Positions 9,506 to 18,211 are shown, numbered from the stretch's first letter. The stretch: DNA of 40,362 nucleotides from a bacterium (GCA_030430165.1 JAUIGL010000058.1:1-40362), one strand, 5' to 3'. Made by a program: numbers and translations. Notes: a model not told the origin generated them from the sequence alone.

Positions 9506-10578
9506 CGCAGTTTCAGCGTGCTCAGCGCCACCAGGGCGCAGATGATCGAGACGATCCAGAAGCGAACGATGATCTTCGGCTCGGGCCACCCCTGCAGCTC
9601 GAAGTGATGATGGATCGGCGCCATGCGAAAGATCCGCTTGCGCCGCAGCTTGTACGAACCGACCTGCAAGATGACCGAGACCATCTCGACGATGAACACA
9701 CCCCCGGCGATGACGAAGACGATCTCGTGCTTGGTCAGAACCGCGACGATACCGAGCGCCGCACCGAGCGGCAACGCGCCAACGTCGCCCATGAATACGG
9801 CCGCCGGGTAGGCGTTGAACCAGAGGAAGCCGAGTCCGGCGCAGACCAGCGCCGCGGCGAAGATCGAGACCTCGCCGACACCGCCGATGTAGGGAATGTG
9901 CAGGTACTCGGCGTAGCGCAGGTTGCCCGCGGCGTAGGCGAACACACCGTAGGTCACCGCGGTCGTCATCACCGGGCCGATCGCCAGGCCGTCGAGCCCA
10001 TCGGTCAGGTTCACGGCGTTCGCCGTGCCCACCACCGCGAGCGCGGCGAACGGAATGAAGCCGACACCGAGATCGATCGAGGCCCCCTTGAAAAAGGGAA
10101 AGTACAGTCGGGAGTCGAAGTCTGGCAGCCAAAACAGGAAGCACGCCGCGCCCCCGGCGATCGCAAACTCCCATGCGAGACGGGTGCGCCCCGGCAGCCC
10201 CGCCGAGTTGCCCAGTGCCAGCTTCGTGTAGTCGTCGGCAAATCCAACCGCGCCGAAGCCGAGGGTCACGGTCAGCACCACCCAGACGTACGGGTTGGCG
10301 AGATCGGCGAACAGCAAAGTCGCCAGCACCAGCGAGAACAGGATCAGCGTACCGCCCATGGTCGGCGTGCCCGCCTTCGACAGGTGCGACTGCGGCCCGT
10401 CGGGCCGGATCTGCTGGCCGACCTGGAGCTCGGTGAGCCGCCGGATCAACCACGGACCGATCAGCATCGACAACAGCAGCGCCGCCAGCGCCGCGACCAC
10501 GGCGCGGAACGTAATGTAGCGAAAGACGTTGAGGACGCCGTACGAGTCGCGCAGGGAGAAGAGGAGGGAATAGAGCAT
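9502..10578 (-). CDS. mraY: Phospho-MurNAc-pentapeptide transferase MraY
   Basis: MraY transfers phospho-MurNAc-pentapeptide to undecaprenyl phosphate, forming lipid I at the inner membrane. The 358-residue polytopic protein carries GTPTMGG, the aspartate motif GFADDYTKL, the NLTDGLDGLAIGP motif, the acidic FMGDVGALPLGAALG and the signature IHHHFELQGWPE close to the C-terminus. About ten hydrophobic segments are seen, as in the family. ATG at 10578 lies 3 bases after the murF stop. This is the only junction besides mraZ-ftsL, ftsI-murF and ftsA-ftsZ in the cluster without a stop-start overlap. Confidence 0.98.
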   Translation of the reverse strand: MLYSLLFSLRDSYGVLNVFRYITFRAVVAALAALLLSMLIGPWLIRRLTELQVGQQIRPDGPQSHLSKAGTPTMGGTLILFSLVLATLLFADLANPYVWVVLTVTLGFGAVGFADDYTKLALGNSAGLPGRTRLAWEFAIAGGAACFLFWLPDFDSRLYFPFFKGASIDLGVGFIPFAALAVVGTANAVNLTDGLDGLAIGPVMTTAVTYGVFAYAAGNLRYAEYLHIPYIGGVGEVSIFAAALVCAGLGFLWFNAYPAAVFMGDVGALPLGAALGIVAVLTKHEIVFVIAGGVFIVEMVSVILQVGSYKLRRKRIFRMAPIHHHFELQGWPEPKIIVRFWIVSIICALVALSTLKLR

Positions 10579-10581
10579 TCG

Positions 10582-12039
10582 TCACGTATTCCCTCCGAGC
10601 AAGGCGACCACTTCGGCCATGCGCGAACCGTATCGGCGCACCGCCGGATCGTCGTCGGGACCCCGCGACCCTTTCACCAGGACCACATCCCCATCGCGCC
10701 ACTGCGAGCGCACCAGCTCCGCCGCCGCGCTCGCATCGGCGCATTCGTGGATCGCGCAGCTGCCGCCGGCATCGCGAGCGCCGGCCGCCGTCTCGTCGCC
10801 CTGCGCACCCACCGCAACCAGAAAATCGATCCCGGCGCGCGCCGCCTCGGCGCCGACCTCGCGGTGCAGCCGCGCGCTGTGATCGCCGAGCTCGCGCATC
10901 TCGCCGAGCACTGCCCAAGAACGAGCTCCGCTCGCCGCGGCAGCGCGGATCCCGGCGATCATGCTCTCCGGGTTGGCGTTGTAGGAGTCGTTGATCAGAG
11001 TGACGCCGTTGGCGAGGGCGATCATCTGCATGCGCATCGCCGGCGGACGAGCCGCCTCGAGCCCGGCAGCGATGGTCGACAGCGGGAGACCCATGGCGTG
11101 TCCCAGCGCCGCCGCCGCCAACGCGTTGTGCACGTTGTGCAGCCCGGAGAAGTGAAGCCGCAGCGCGGCGCTCGAGTCGCCGATGTGCAGCCGCAGATCG
11201 ATGCCGTCGATGCCCTTGTCGGCGATCCCATCGGCGCGCACCTCGGCGCCGCTGCCGAAGGTCACCTTGGCGCCGGAGAAACGCTCGGCGAGTGCCACCA
11301 CTCGCGCGTCGTCGGCGTTGACCGCGATCGTCGTGGTGTCCTGCATGCCGGCGAAGAGCTCGCCCTTGGCGGCGGCAACCCCTTCGATACTGCCGAGCCC
11401 CTCGAGGTGCGCCGCGCCGACGTTGGTGATGACGCCGAAGTCGGGGCGGGCGATCTCGGCCAGTCGGGCGATCTCGCCGCGCTGGTTCATCCCCATCTCG
11501 AGCACGGCGATGCTCTCCGAGCCGCGCATGCGCAGCAGCGTCAGTGGCAGTCCGATCAGATTGTTCTGGTTGCCCGCGGTCTTGAGCACGGCGTCCGCAG
11601 CGCCGCCGGTCGCCAGCTCGCAGATCGCCGCGACCATTTCCTTGGTCGTCGTCTTGCCGTTGCTGCCGGTGATCGCGACCACCCGGAGCTGCGGGTTGGC
11701 TTCGCGCGACCAGTGGGCGAGGTCACCGAGCGCGCGCAAGCAGTCGCCGACCAAGAAGCAACGCGCCGGGTCGACACCGTCGGGCACGCGTTCGACCAGA
11801 GCCCCCGCGGCACCGCCGGCGAACGCCTGGGCGACGTAGTCGTGCGCATCGTGGTTCGGCCCGCGCAGTGCGACGAAGAGACAACCATCGCTCACCCGGC
11901 GCGAGTCGGTGCACACCTCCGAGAGAGAGAGCGCAGCACTGCCGCTGTCAGCGAGGGTCGCCCCGGTCGCCTCGACGACGTTCTGTCCACTCCACTCCAT
12001 CTCTTCGACCGCAACCTCGCGCGCCAACGCCGCCGTCAT
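10582..12039 (-). CDS. murF: UDP-N-acetylmuramoyl-tripeptide-D-Ala-D-Ala ligase MurF
   Basis: MurF adds D-Ala-D-Ala to the UDP-MurNAc-tripeptide, completing the soluble precursor. The 485-residue protein has an N-terminal substrate domain with CTDSRRVSDGCLFVALRG, the P-loop VVAITGSNGKTTTKEM (lysine near residue 129), NQNNLIGLPLTLL, and NDSYNANPESM in the C-terminal part. The ATG at 12039 lies 4 bases after the ftsI stop. A second ATG thirteen codons in (12000) is possible, since neither has a strong Shine-Dalgarno. murE, which normally separates ftsI and murF, is absent here. NDSYNANP and the TTTKEM variant favour MurF over MurE. Confidence 0.97.
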   Translation of the reverse strand: MTAALAREVAVEEMEWSGQNVVEATGATLADSGSAALSLSEVCTDSRRVSDGCLFVALRGPNHDAHDYVAQAFAGGAAGALVERVPDGVDPARCFLVGDCLRALGDLAHWSREANPQLRVVAITGSNGKTTTKEMVAAICELATGGAADAVLKTAGNQNNLIGLPLTLLRMRGSESIAVLEMGMNQRGEIARLAEIARPDFGVITNVGAAHLEGLGSIEGVAAAKGELFAGMQDTTTIAVNADDARVVALAERFSGAKVTFGSGAEVRADGIADKGIDGIDLRLHIGDSSAALRLHFSGLHNVHNALAAAALGHAMGLPLSTIAAGLEAARPPAMRMQMIALANGVTLINDSYNANPESMIAGIRAAAASGARSWAVLGEMRELGDHSARLHREVGAEAARAGIDFLVAVGAQGDETAAGARDAGGSCAIHECADASAAAELVRSQWRDGDVVLVKGSRGPDDDPAVRRYGSRMAEVVALLGGNT

Positions 12040-12043
12040 CCGC

Positions 12044-14008
12044 TCAGCGATCCATCGCGAAAACCAGAGAGACCACCGCCCCCGGGCCGCGCGCCCCGGG
12101 CGCCGGCTCCTGAGCAACGACGTATCCCGACCCCTCGACTCGAACGCCCAGCCCTCTGTCCTGCGCCAGCACCAGTGCGCGGCGCATCCCCATGCCGAGG
12201 AAGCTCGGCGTGCCTTCCTCGACCACCGGCAGCACGCTGAACCCGCGATCGGTCTCCGGGTTGAACCTGATCTGGCGAAGACCCTCCGGAATCTCCGGCT
12301 CGTAGTAATCGAGCATCGGGTTGCCCCGCGGAAAGACGCCGACACGGCGCAGAGCGCGCTCGGCGATCCGCTTGAATACGGGAGCCGCGATGACGCCACC
12401 GTAGGTCGAGATGCGCGTCGGCGTGTCGACGACGACGAGAATCGCCAGCGCCGGATCGCGCGCCGGCACGAAGCCGACGAAGGACGCGATGCGCTCGGTC
12501 CGGTGATAGCCGCCGCTGACCGGGTCGATCTTCTGCGACGTGCCGGTCTTGCCGGCGACTTCGAAGCCGGGGACGCGCGCGTTCTTGCCGGTGCCGACCT
12601 CGACGACGTCGATCAGCATCTCCGCGACCATCGCCGCGATCTCCGGCTCGACCGCGCGGCCGACGACCTCGGGAGTATTCTGTTTGAGGACACGGCCATC
12701 GGCGGTGGTAACCCGGCTGACGATGTACGGCCGCATCAGCTCGCCGCGATTGGCGAGCGCGGCGAAGGCATTGACCAGCTGCAGCGGCGACACCGCCACC
12801 CCCTGGCCGAAGCTCGCCGTCGCCAGATCGATCGGCTGCCACGCGCGCGGTGGGCGGATGAGGCTGCCGACCTCGCCGGGCAGCGAGATTCCGGTCCTGC
12901 GGCTGAAGCCGAAGTCGGAAAAGACCGCCGCCAGCTTGTCGCTGCCGACGCGCGCGCCGACCTTGGCGCAGCCGATGTTGCTGGAGTTGGCGATCACTTC
13001 GCGAAACGTAAGTTCCTCGTAGCGGTGGTGGTCGTGGATGGTGCGGCGGCCGATGCGGAAGGCACCGCCTTCGCAGTCGATGACCTCTTCCGGGTGCACC
13101 GCGTGCTCGCGCAGACCGGCCGCGGCGAGGAACGCCTTGAAGGTCGAGCCTGGTTCGAAGACGTCGGTGATCGCCCGGTTGCGCCAGTGCGCCGGCGTCG
13201 CCCGGCGAAACGAGTTCGGATCGAAGCGCGGCGCGTTGGCCATCGCCAGGATCTCGCCGGTGCGCGGGTCCATTACGATCGCCGTCCCCGCCTTGGCACC
13301 GTACTCGACGACCGCGTCCTCGAGCGCAGTCTCGGCGACGTGTTGGATCGCCGCGTCGATGGTGAGCTCTACTTGCGCGCCGACGAGCGAGAGCGGCCCC
13401 CTCTCCCCACTCAGCAACCACTGCCGCCCTCGCCCGTCGCGCTCTACGTGGAGAGCATCGGCCTCTCCACGCAAGTCGGAATCAAATTGACGCTCGATGC
13501 CTTCGAGCCCCTGGCCATCGATACCGGTAAATCCAACCACGTGGCCGGCCAGGGCGTCGCGTGGGTACACTCGTTCGCGCGTCGGCTCGTGCCCGACCCC
13601 GGCAAGCCCCAGCGCCTGGACCCGCGCCCAGCGCGCCGGCGACACCCGCCGCTTCAGATAGACGAAGGGAGCCGGCGAAGCCGCGCGTTTCTCGACCGCC
13701 TCCAGCGGCAAGTCGATCAAGCTCGCCAAGCGAGCGATGTCCTCGGTTGCCGCATCGAACTGGCGCGGTCGCAGGTAGACGTCGACCGCCTCGCGGGTCA
13801 GCGCCAGCGGCTCGCCGGCGCGGTCGAGGATTGGTCCGCGGCGCGGCTGCAACGCGAGCATACGCGTCTGTTGGCGACGCGCCCTGCTGCGCAGGAAGTC
13901 GCCTTGGATCAGAGTCAGCTCGGTCGCCCGCAAGCCGAGACCAAACAGTGCGAGGGCGAAGCCCCCCATCGTCAGGGCAATGCGCAAGCGTACGGCGCGC
14001 CCGATCAC
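12044..14008 (-). CDS. ftsI: Division-specific transpeptidase FtsI (PBP3) with PASTA domain
   Basis: FtsI is a class B penicillin-binding protein that cross-links septal peptidoglycan together with FtsW. The 654-residue protein has a short cytoplasmic start, one membrane segment (IALTMGGFALALFGLGLRA), the PBP dimerisation domain with RRGPILDRAGEPLA, and the transpeptidase domain. Its active-site motifs are STFK (Ser about 288), SSN (SSNIGCAKVG) and KTGTSQK (Lys about 487). Roughly the last 65 residues look like a PASTA domain (PSFLGMGMRRALVLAQDRGL...VAQEPAPG). That is usual in Gram-positives and also seen in deltaproteobacterial-type FtsI. ATG at 14008 overlaps the ftsL stop (ATGA). Confidence 0.98.
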   Translation of the reverse strand: MIGRAVRLRIALTMGGFALALFGLGLRATELTLIQGDFLRSRARRQQTRMLALQPRRGPILDRAGEPLALTREAVDVYLRPRQFDAATEDIARLASLIDLPLEAVEKRAASPAPFVYLKRRVSPARWARVQALGLAGVGHEPTRERVYPRDALAGHVVGFTGIDGQGLEGIERQFDSDLRGEADALHVERDGRGRQWLLSGERGPLSLVGAQVELTIDAAIQHVAETALEDAVVEYGAKAGTAIVMDPRTGEILAMANAPRFDPNSFRRATPAHWRNRAITDVFEPGSTFKAFLAAAGLREHAVHPEEVIDCEGGAFRIGRRTIHDHHRYEELTFREVIANSSNIGCAKVGARVGSDKLAAVFSDFGFSRRTGISLPGEVGSLIRPPRAWQPIDLATASFGQGVAVSPLQLVNAFAALANRGELMRPYIVSRVTTADGRVLKQNTPEVVGRAVEPEIAAMVAEMLIDVVEVGTGKNARVPGFEVAGKTGTSQKIDPVSGGYHRTERIASFVGFVPARDPALAILVVVDTPTRISTYGGVIAAPVFKRIAERALRRVGVFPRGNPMLDYYEPEIPEGLRQIRFNPETDRGFSVLPVVEEGTPSFLGMGMRRALVLAQDRGLGVRVEGSGYVVAQEPAPGARGPGAVVSLVFAMDR

Positions 14009-14370
14009 GGCAGTGGCCCCTCCTCGTCTCGCGATGGCGGTCTCATTCCAAGACGCGCGCTCGCCAGCAACTGCAGTCGCCCCGGCGCATCGGCCGCGGC
14101 AGCCCGAACACGAAGTTCCCGCCCCTCACCTTCCAGCCTCTCCACGAGCTGCCGCGTGACCGACAGGCGGTACCCGGCCTCAACCACTTGAATCCGCACC
14201 CACACATAGCCGAGTAGCGACAAGGTCGTCGCCAACCCGAGAACCGACATCCAGATCTTGACCGCGCGCATCTCCGCGCGCACGGCGCTGCGCAGGTTGG
14301 GCGGCCGCCAGCCAGCCGAGCTGGTCAGCGGGCGATCGCCGAACTTGCGGGCGACGGATGCCGGGATCAT
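14005..14370 (-). CDS. ftsL: FtsL-like cell division protein
   Basis: This is a 121-residue bitopic protein in the ftsL position between mraZ and ftsI. It has a basic N-terminus, one membrane segment (about IWMSVLGLATTLSLLGYVWV) and a periplasmic helix rich in coiled-coil-type residues (VTRQLVERLEGEGRELRV) ending in a Pro/Glu tail. FtsL sequences diverge strongly, so the call rests on topology, size and gene order. The product would join FtsB/FtsQ to activate FtsWI. ATG at 14370 is 3 bases after the mraZ stop, and the purine stretch GGGGGT eight bases upstream can serve as ribosome-binding site. Confidence 0.85.
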   Translation of the reverse strand: MIPASVARKFGDRPLTSSAGWRPPNLRSAVRAEMRAVKIWMSVLGLATTLSLLGYVWVRIQVVEAGYRLSVTRQLVERLEGEGRELRVRAAAADAPGRLQLLASARLGMRPPSRDEEGPLP

Positions 14371-14373
14371 TAT

Positions 14374-14826
14374 CTATACCCCCAGCACCGCCACGACATC
14401 CGGATCGTCGGGCAGGTTGGCTTCACCTTCGGAGAACACGTTGTCCCAGTTCTCCGAGCTGAAGATCCTCAGTTTGTCCAGGACGCCGGCGAACACGACC
14501 TCACGGCCGAGGTCGGCGTAGTCGCGCAGCCGGCTGCACAACAGGATTCTCCCCTGGCGATCGAGTTGACATTCCTGGACGCCAGGAAAGTAGTAGTTCT
14601 GAAAGAACTTGATCACGCGCGGCGACCGTTCCATCTGGTCCCGGATGCGCTGCTCGAGCTTGAGCCACTCCGCCTTGGGATAGACGTCCAGACAATGGTA
14701 TCCATCCACTTTGAAATTGGTGACGCAGATGTCACTGCCCACCCCCTCGAGAGCCTCTCGAAACTTGGCGGGAAAGCTGACCCGCCCCTTCTCGTCGACC
14801 TTCGCGGTGAAGTTGCCCCGAAACAT
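14374..14826 (-). CDS. mraZ: Transcriptional regulator MraZ
   Basis: MraZ is a SpoVT/AbrB-fold DNA-binding protein that forms ring oligomers and controls its own dcw promoter. The 150-residue protein contains two tandem swapped-hairpin motifs: FTAKVDEKGRVSFPAKFRE near the N-terminus and VQECQLDRQGRILLCSRLRDY in the middle, with the DxKGR/DxQGR signatures. The start MFRGNF fits the family although no clear Shine-Dalgarno is seen. It heads the cluster, and its probable operator is at 14890-14914. Unusually, the next gene is ftsL. The 16S rRNA methyltransferase gene rsmH (mraW), which normally follows mraZ, is absent. Confidence 0.98.
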   Translation of the reverse strand: MFRGNFTAKVDEKGRVSFPAKFREALEGVGSDICVTNFKVDGYHCLDVYPKAEWLKLEQRIRDQMERSPRVIKFFQNYYFPGVQECQLDRQGRILLCSRLRDYADLGREVVFAGVLDKLRIFSSENWDNVFSEGEANLPDDPDVVAVLGV

Positions 14827-14889
14827 TGGATATCTGCTCTACAGTCGCGCCCTAACCCCCACTCATCACCCACCTAACACCACCCACGG

Positions 14890-14914
14890 GCCATTTCTTC
14901 CCACAATTTCCCAC
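14890..14914 (-). promoter_or_regulatory. MraZ operator (10-bp spaced TGGG boxes)
   Basis: Read on the minus strand, two perfect GTGGGAA boxes start exactly 10 bases apart, and a third, imperfect TGGC follows at the same spacing. On the plus strand these are CCCA at 14910 and 14900 and GCCA at 14890. MraZ is known to bind direct repeats of TGGG-type boxes separated by one helical turn, just upstream of its own gene. The site covers the expected transcription start, fitting autorepression of the dcw operon. Confidence 0.8.
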
Positions 14915-14919
14915 ACGGG

Positions 14920-14948
14920 GTTGTCGCAAGCCCCGTCCGGGTTGTCAA
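14920..14948 (-). promoter_or_regulatory. Candidate sigma-70 promoter of the dcw cluster
   Basis: On the minus strand a perfect TTGACA (14943-14948) is followed, after 17 bases, by GACAAC (14920-14925), a poor -10 match (3 of 6). The start of transcription would fall at about 14912, within the MraZ boxes. The -35 match, the optimal spacing and the position support it. The weak -10 is the main doubt. Confidence 0.5.
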
Positions 14949-15082
14949 GGAATAAATGCTGGGCTAGTGGATCCACTTACGCTCCTGACCGCCCGGACAG
15001 CCACGGCCCGCAGAGCACTTCAGGGAAACGCCGTTCTACGAGGCTGAACGAAACGGGAATGAACACTGGATCGCCGCAGGCG

Positions 15083-15206
15083 GGGTTCTCAGTTTTTTCT
15101 ATCCACAGATTACGCAGATTGCGCAGATTGGGTTCTCGGCCGCCGGAAAACCGGAAAGCCAAAATCTGCGCAATCTGCGAAATCTGTGGATAAAAACTGA
15201 GAACCC
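15083..15206. repeat. TCTGCG-rich inverted repeat element, copy 1
   Basis: The arms GGGTTCTCAG (15083-15092) and its complement (15197-15206) are perfect. Inside them, TATCCACAGATT and repeated CGCAGATT units on the left face AATCTGCG units and AATCTGTGGATA on the right. The middle holds a further small palindrome. The element occupies the divergent gap between mraZ and the gene at 15370. The remaining bases of that 543-base gap (14949-15082 and 15207-15369) show no gene or signal I can support. A relative is at 17675-17770. Confidence 0.85.
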
Positions 15207-15369
15207 GACCACCTGAAGCCCCTGGTGTCGCCGTGGCACCCGGCAAGCTTGACTCGCCACCGGGCCGGTTCTATTTGCTCTCGCTGGGCTTTCGGCAGCC
15301 GCAGGGGTTTCCCCGTCTGCACACGCCACCGCCCGCTTTCAACAGGGCGCGGAGGTCCAAACTCATCCC

Positions 15370-17631
15370 ATGCAGACTCCATCCAGCGACAACGAATCGC
15401 CGCGGCTGAAGCTCGCCGTCTTCACTCTGCTCAGCTTCACCAGTGGGCTGTTCTTCTTCGGCTGCTTCAAGCTGATGAACTTCCACTGGATCTCGATGAG
15501 CGTCCTGCTCAGCCTGCTGCTGATCGGCATGCCGATCGGCGGCCTGTTGGTCGTCCGCTACCTGCGCGCCGACCTCGCCTCGCTGTCGCTCGGCCTGCGC
15601 CTCCAGGTCGGCGTGATGCTGCTGGCGCTGGTCCTCTACCCGCTCTTCCTCGACCCGGCGTCGCGACTGGACTCGCTGCTCACCGGAACTCTCCGGGTGT
15701 CGGGCCTGACCTTCCTCATGTTCAAGTTCCTCCAGCTCGGGCTGGTCTTCGTGCCCTACTACATCGTCTTCGGCATGAACGAATTCCTCGGCTACCGCAT
15801 CGCCCTCGGCGTGCTCGGCCAGCGCACCGAGCTCGCCTACGCGATCTTCCTCGGCGGTACCTCGCTCGCCTACGCCTGCATCGAGTTCGGCTCGCCGTAC
15901 ACCGGAGTGGTTCCGCTGATGGTCGCCGGCGCCGGCACCATCGGCATGGTCGGCGCCCAGCTGCAGCGGCGGTTTCGCGGCGGCGGCATCGGCTTCGCCG
16001 CGTTCAGCACTCTGCTGATCGCGCTGGCGCTCACGCCCGGGCTCGAGGATCGCTACATCAGCCAGCTCGAGCTCGACGGCGTGATGCAGCTGCGCACCAT
16101 GCGCAAGAAGGCCAACACCGAGATCCTGCACCGCGAGTGGGGACGCTACCTGCACTTCAGTGTCATCGCCGACTCGCCGACCCGAATCGCCGGCTTCTAC
16201 AACGGCGGGCTCCACTGGTACCACCAGACCGGCCGCACGCTCGAAGATCTCCAAGAGCACACGATGGAGACGATCCCGTTCTCGGCGCTGCCCGAGAACC
16301 CGTCGATCCTGATCATCGGCGCCGGTGGCGGCCAGCAAGTCGCGACTGCCCTGCTGCACGACCCCAAGCGAGTCGTCGCCGTCGAGATCATTCCGGAAGT
16401 GATCGAGTTGCTCGGCGGCAAGCTCGACGACCGCCTCGACGGCGCCTACAACGACCCGCGGGTCGAGACCGTCAAGATGGACGGGCGCCAGTACCTGGCG
16501 CAGACCGACGAGCGCTTCGACCTGATCTTCCTGCCGGTGGTCGACACCTCGATCACCATGCTGCGCTCGCTCTTCAACTCGGCCGAGACGCTCTACACCG
16601 TCGAAGCGTTCGAGGCGATGCGCGATCATCTCAGCGACCGCGGCACCCTGGTCATCCAGCGCCCCGCCAACTTCGACGTCTTCGGCGTTCTCCTGCGGCA
16701 GTACTTCCGCGCGCTGCAGGACGTCGGCCTGTCGCCCTTCGTCTGGCTCGACAACCCGAAGGCTCTGCAGGGCTTGACCGGACCCGGCATCGCCGGCCTC
16801 GAGTTCGGCACCGACCCGATCTACTTCCTGTTCGGCCGCCGCACGCCACAGGGCGGCAACCTGTCCGCAGAGGCGGTCGCGCACCTGAAGGAGAACAACT
16901 TCGCCCGCGTCGACGACTTCGGTGACTTCGAGTACTCGCCGAAGACCGACAACTTCCGCCTGCGTTCGGATCAGCTGTTCAACATCTTCGGGTCGAGCCC
17001 GCTCAACTGGAACATGGCGGTGCTCCTCGCGGTCATCGCCACCGTCGTCACGCTGATCCTGGTCGTGCTGCACCGCCAGTTCAGAACCGAGGCGGCGCCG
17101 ATTCCGTTCGCGCCGCTGGTCGGCCTGGCCATCCTCATCGGCCTAAACTTTCTCCTGCTGCAGCAGTTCCTCATCTTCAGCCTCTACCGGGTTCTCGAGA
17201 TCCCGATGGATGCGGTATTTCTCGGCAGCGTCGGCTACATGATGCTGGCCGGCCTAGCCGGAGTCGCGCTGACCGCGCACGAGTCGCGTTTCAGCCTGGC
17301 GCTCGCCGTATCGATTCTCGCCGCCCTGCTGCTCGGCGCCGCGCTGATCGTCCCAGAGACGATGCTCGGCGTGCTGGTCGCGCTGCCGCTGGTGGCGATG
17401 ACTGGAGCGCTCTTCCCCAGCGTCTTCCGCGGCGGCGAGAAGATGCTGCTGGTAGTGTTCGGCGGCGACGCGGTCGGCGCCCTGATCGGCGGTGTCGTCG
17501 CCTTCCTGTGGCCGATCGCGCTGGGCTTCCGCAGCTACGGGGTGCTGACGCTTTGCGTGTTCGTCGTCACTGCGTTGTCCGTATGGTGGGCGCGACGGCG
17601 TTACGACCTGGTGAACCAGCAGGCTGGATAG
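15370..17631 (+). CDS. Membrane protein with embedded spermidine-synthase-like domain
   Basis: The 753-residue protein has three parts. Residues about 1-230 form several hydrophobic segments. Residues about 240-535 form a soluble Rossmann-type methyltransferase domain of the spermine/spermidine synthase superfamily, with SILIIGAGGGQQVATALL (about 310-327), VVAVEIIPEVIELL and the DLIFLPVVDT strand. Residues about 542-745 form a second membrane block. Such fused proteins are usually annotated as spermidine synthases with transporter-like ends, but the true substrate is unknown. Aminopropyltransferase activity should not be assumed. No close operon partner exists. ATG at 15370 has GGAGG only some 17 bases upstream. 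It is flanked on both sides by related palindromic elements. Confidence 0.85.
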   Translation: MQTPSSDNESPRLKLAVFTLLSFTSGLFFFGCFKLMNFHWISMSVLLSLLLIGMPIGGLLVVRYLRADLASLSLGLRLQVGVMLLALVLYPLFLDPASRLDSLLTGTLRVSGLTFLMFKFLQLGLVFVPYYIVFGMNEFLGYRIALGVLGQRTELAYAIFLGGTSLAYACIEFGSPYTGVVPLMVAGAGTIGMVGAQLQRRFRGGGIGFAAFSTLLIALALTPGLEDRYISQLELDGVMQLRTMRKKANTEILHREWGRYLHFSVIADSPTRIAGFYNGGLHWYHQTGRTLEDLQEHTMETIPFSALPENPSILIIGAGGGQQVATALLHDPKRVVAVEIIPEVIELLGGKLDDRLDGAYNDPRVETVKMDGRQYLAQTDERFDLIFLPVVDTSITMLRSLFNSAETLYTVEAFEAMRDHLSDRGTLVIQRPANFDVFGVLLRQYFRALQDVGLSPFVWLDNPKALQGLTGPGIAGLEFGTDPIYFLFGRRTPQGGNLSAEAVAHLKENNFARVDDFGDFEYSPKTDNFRLRSDQLFNIFGSSPLNWNMAVLLAVIATVVTLILVVLHRQFRTEAAPIPFAPLVGLAILIGLNFLLLQQFLIFSLYRVLEIPMDAVFLGSVGYMMLAGLAGVALTAHESRFSLALAVSILAALLLGAALIVPETMLGVLVALPLVAMTGALFPSVFRGGEKMLLVVFGGDAVGALIGGVVAFLWPIALGFRSYGVLTLCVFVVTALSVWWARRRYDLVNQQAG

Positions 17632-17674
17632 GAAAGCTCACTGCGGCGGTGGTGCCTCTCGCAATCCAGAGCGG

Positions 17675-17770
17675 CTCTTTTTCTATCCACAGATTTCGCA
17701 GATTGCGCAGATTTGGATTCAGGTTTTCTGAACTCCGAAAACCAATCTGCGCAATCTGCGGCTAAAGAGT
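17675..17770. repeat. TCTGCG-rich inverted repeat element, copy 2
   Basis: It has the same build as 15083-15206. The left part contains CTATCCACAGATTTCGCAG plus GCGCAGATT, and the right part contains AATCTGCGCAATCTGCGG. A small palindrome (GGTTTTC...GAAAACC) lies in the middle. It sits about 45 bases after the stop of the preceding gene and could also act as its terminator. Confidence 0.8.
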
Positions 17771-17817
17771 GTGCCACCGAGCCTCATCGAGCCACCCGGC
17801 ACCAGTGACGAGTAACC

Positions 17818-17847
17818 GCGCGGCACCCCGCTGTCGGGGTGCCGCGC
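17818..17847 (-). terminator. Hairpin downstream of RNase P RNA
   Basis: A perfect 13-bp stem GCGCGGCACCCCG (17818-17830 with 17835-17847) has the loop CTGT. It lies directly beyond the 3' end of the RNase P RNA on the minus strand. It lacks a long T-run, so its role as terminator is inferred from position and strength. Confidence 0.6.
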
Positions 17848-17854
17848 GCCAGGT

Positions 17855-18211
17855 CCAGAGGCAGTCGATAAGCCGGATTCTGTCCCGGCACCGAAGCGCC
17901 GGTGGGAACCATTCGTCTGGGACGGCGGTTGCCCGCCGCCTCTAGCGATCTACCCGAGGTTCAGCGCGGGCCGCGCTCCCTCACGTTCGTCTTGCTCCGG
18001 GTGGGGTTTGCCGCGCGACGACGTCACCGCCGCCGCGGGTGTCCGAAGACACCGTTTCACCGACTCCCGCGAGTCGCCCCGCGGGCCGTTTCCTTTCTGT
18101 GGCACTTTCCCTCGATCACCCGAGGCCGCCGTTAACGGCCACCCTGCCCTATGGAGTCCGGACTTTCCTCCCGCCCCACTCGGAGGCGAGCGATTCCCTG
18201 ACTTCCTCTGG
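17855..18211 (-). ncRNA. rnpB: RNase P RNA, bacterial class A
   Basis: This is the catalytic RNA that removes 5' leaders from pre-tRNAs. Read on the minus strand, it contains the universal block GAGGAAAGTCCGGACTCC (about 18153-18170), GGGAAAGTGCCACAGAAA (CR II/III) and TAGATCGCTAGAGG followed by AGACGAATGG (CR IV). The 3' block is CAGAATCCGGCTTAT. The ends pair as helix P1: CCAGAGG at the 5' end with CCTCTGG at the 3' end, then GTC with GAC. The approximate 357-base length suits a type A molecule. End positions are set from P1 and may be off by a few bases. Confidence 0.97.

Noticed and set aside
9604..14191. Long plus-strand open frames (for example 9604-12240 and 11909-14191) opposite the dcw genes
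   Set aside because: They are antisense shadows caused by high GC. They show charged low-complexity translations and no family motifs, while the minus strand has complete conserved genes.
15099..15382. Minus-strand small frames in the gap before 15370
   Set aside because: Their translations (IHRFRRLRRF, ICAICVICG) come from the palindromic repeat element and recur at 17685-17765.
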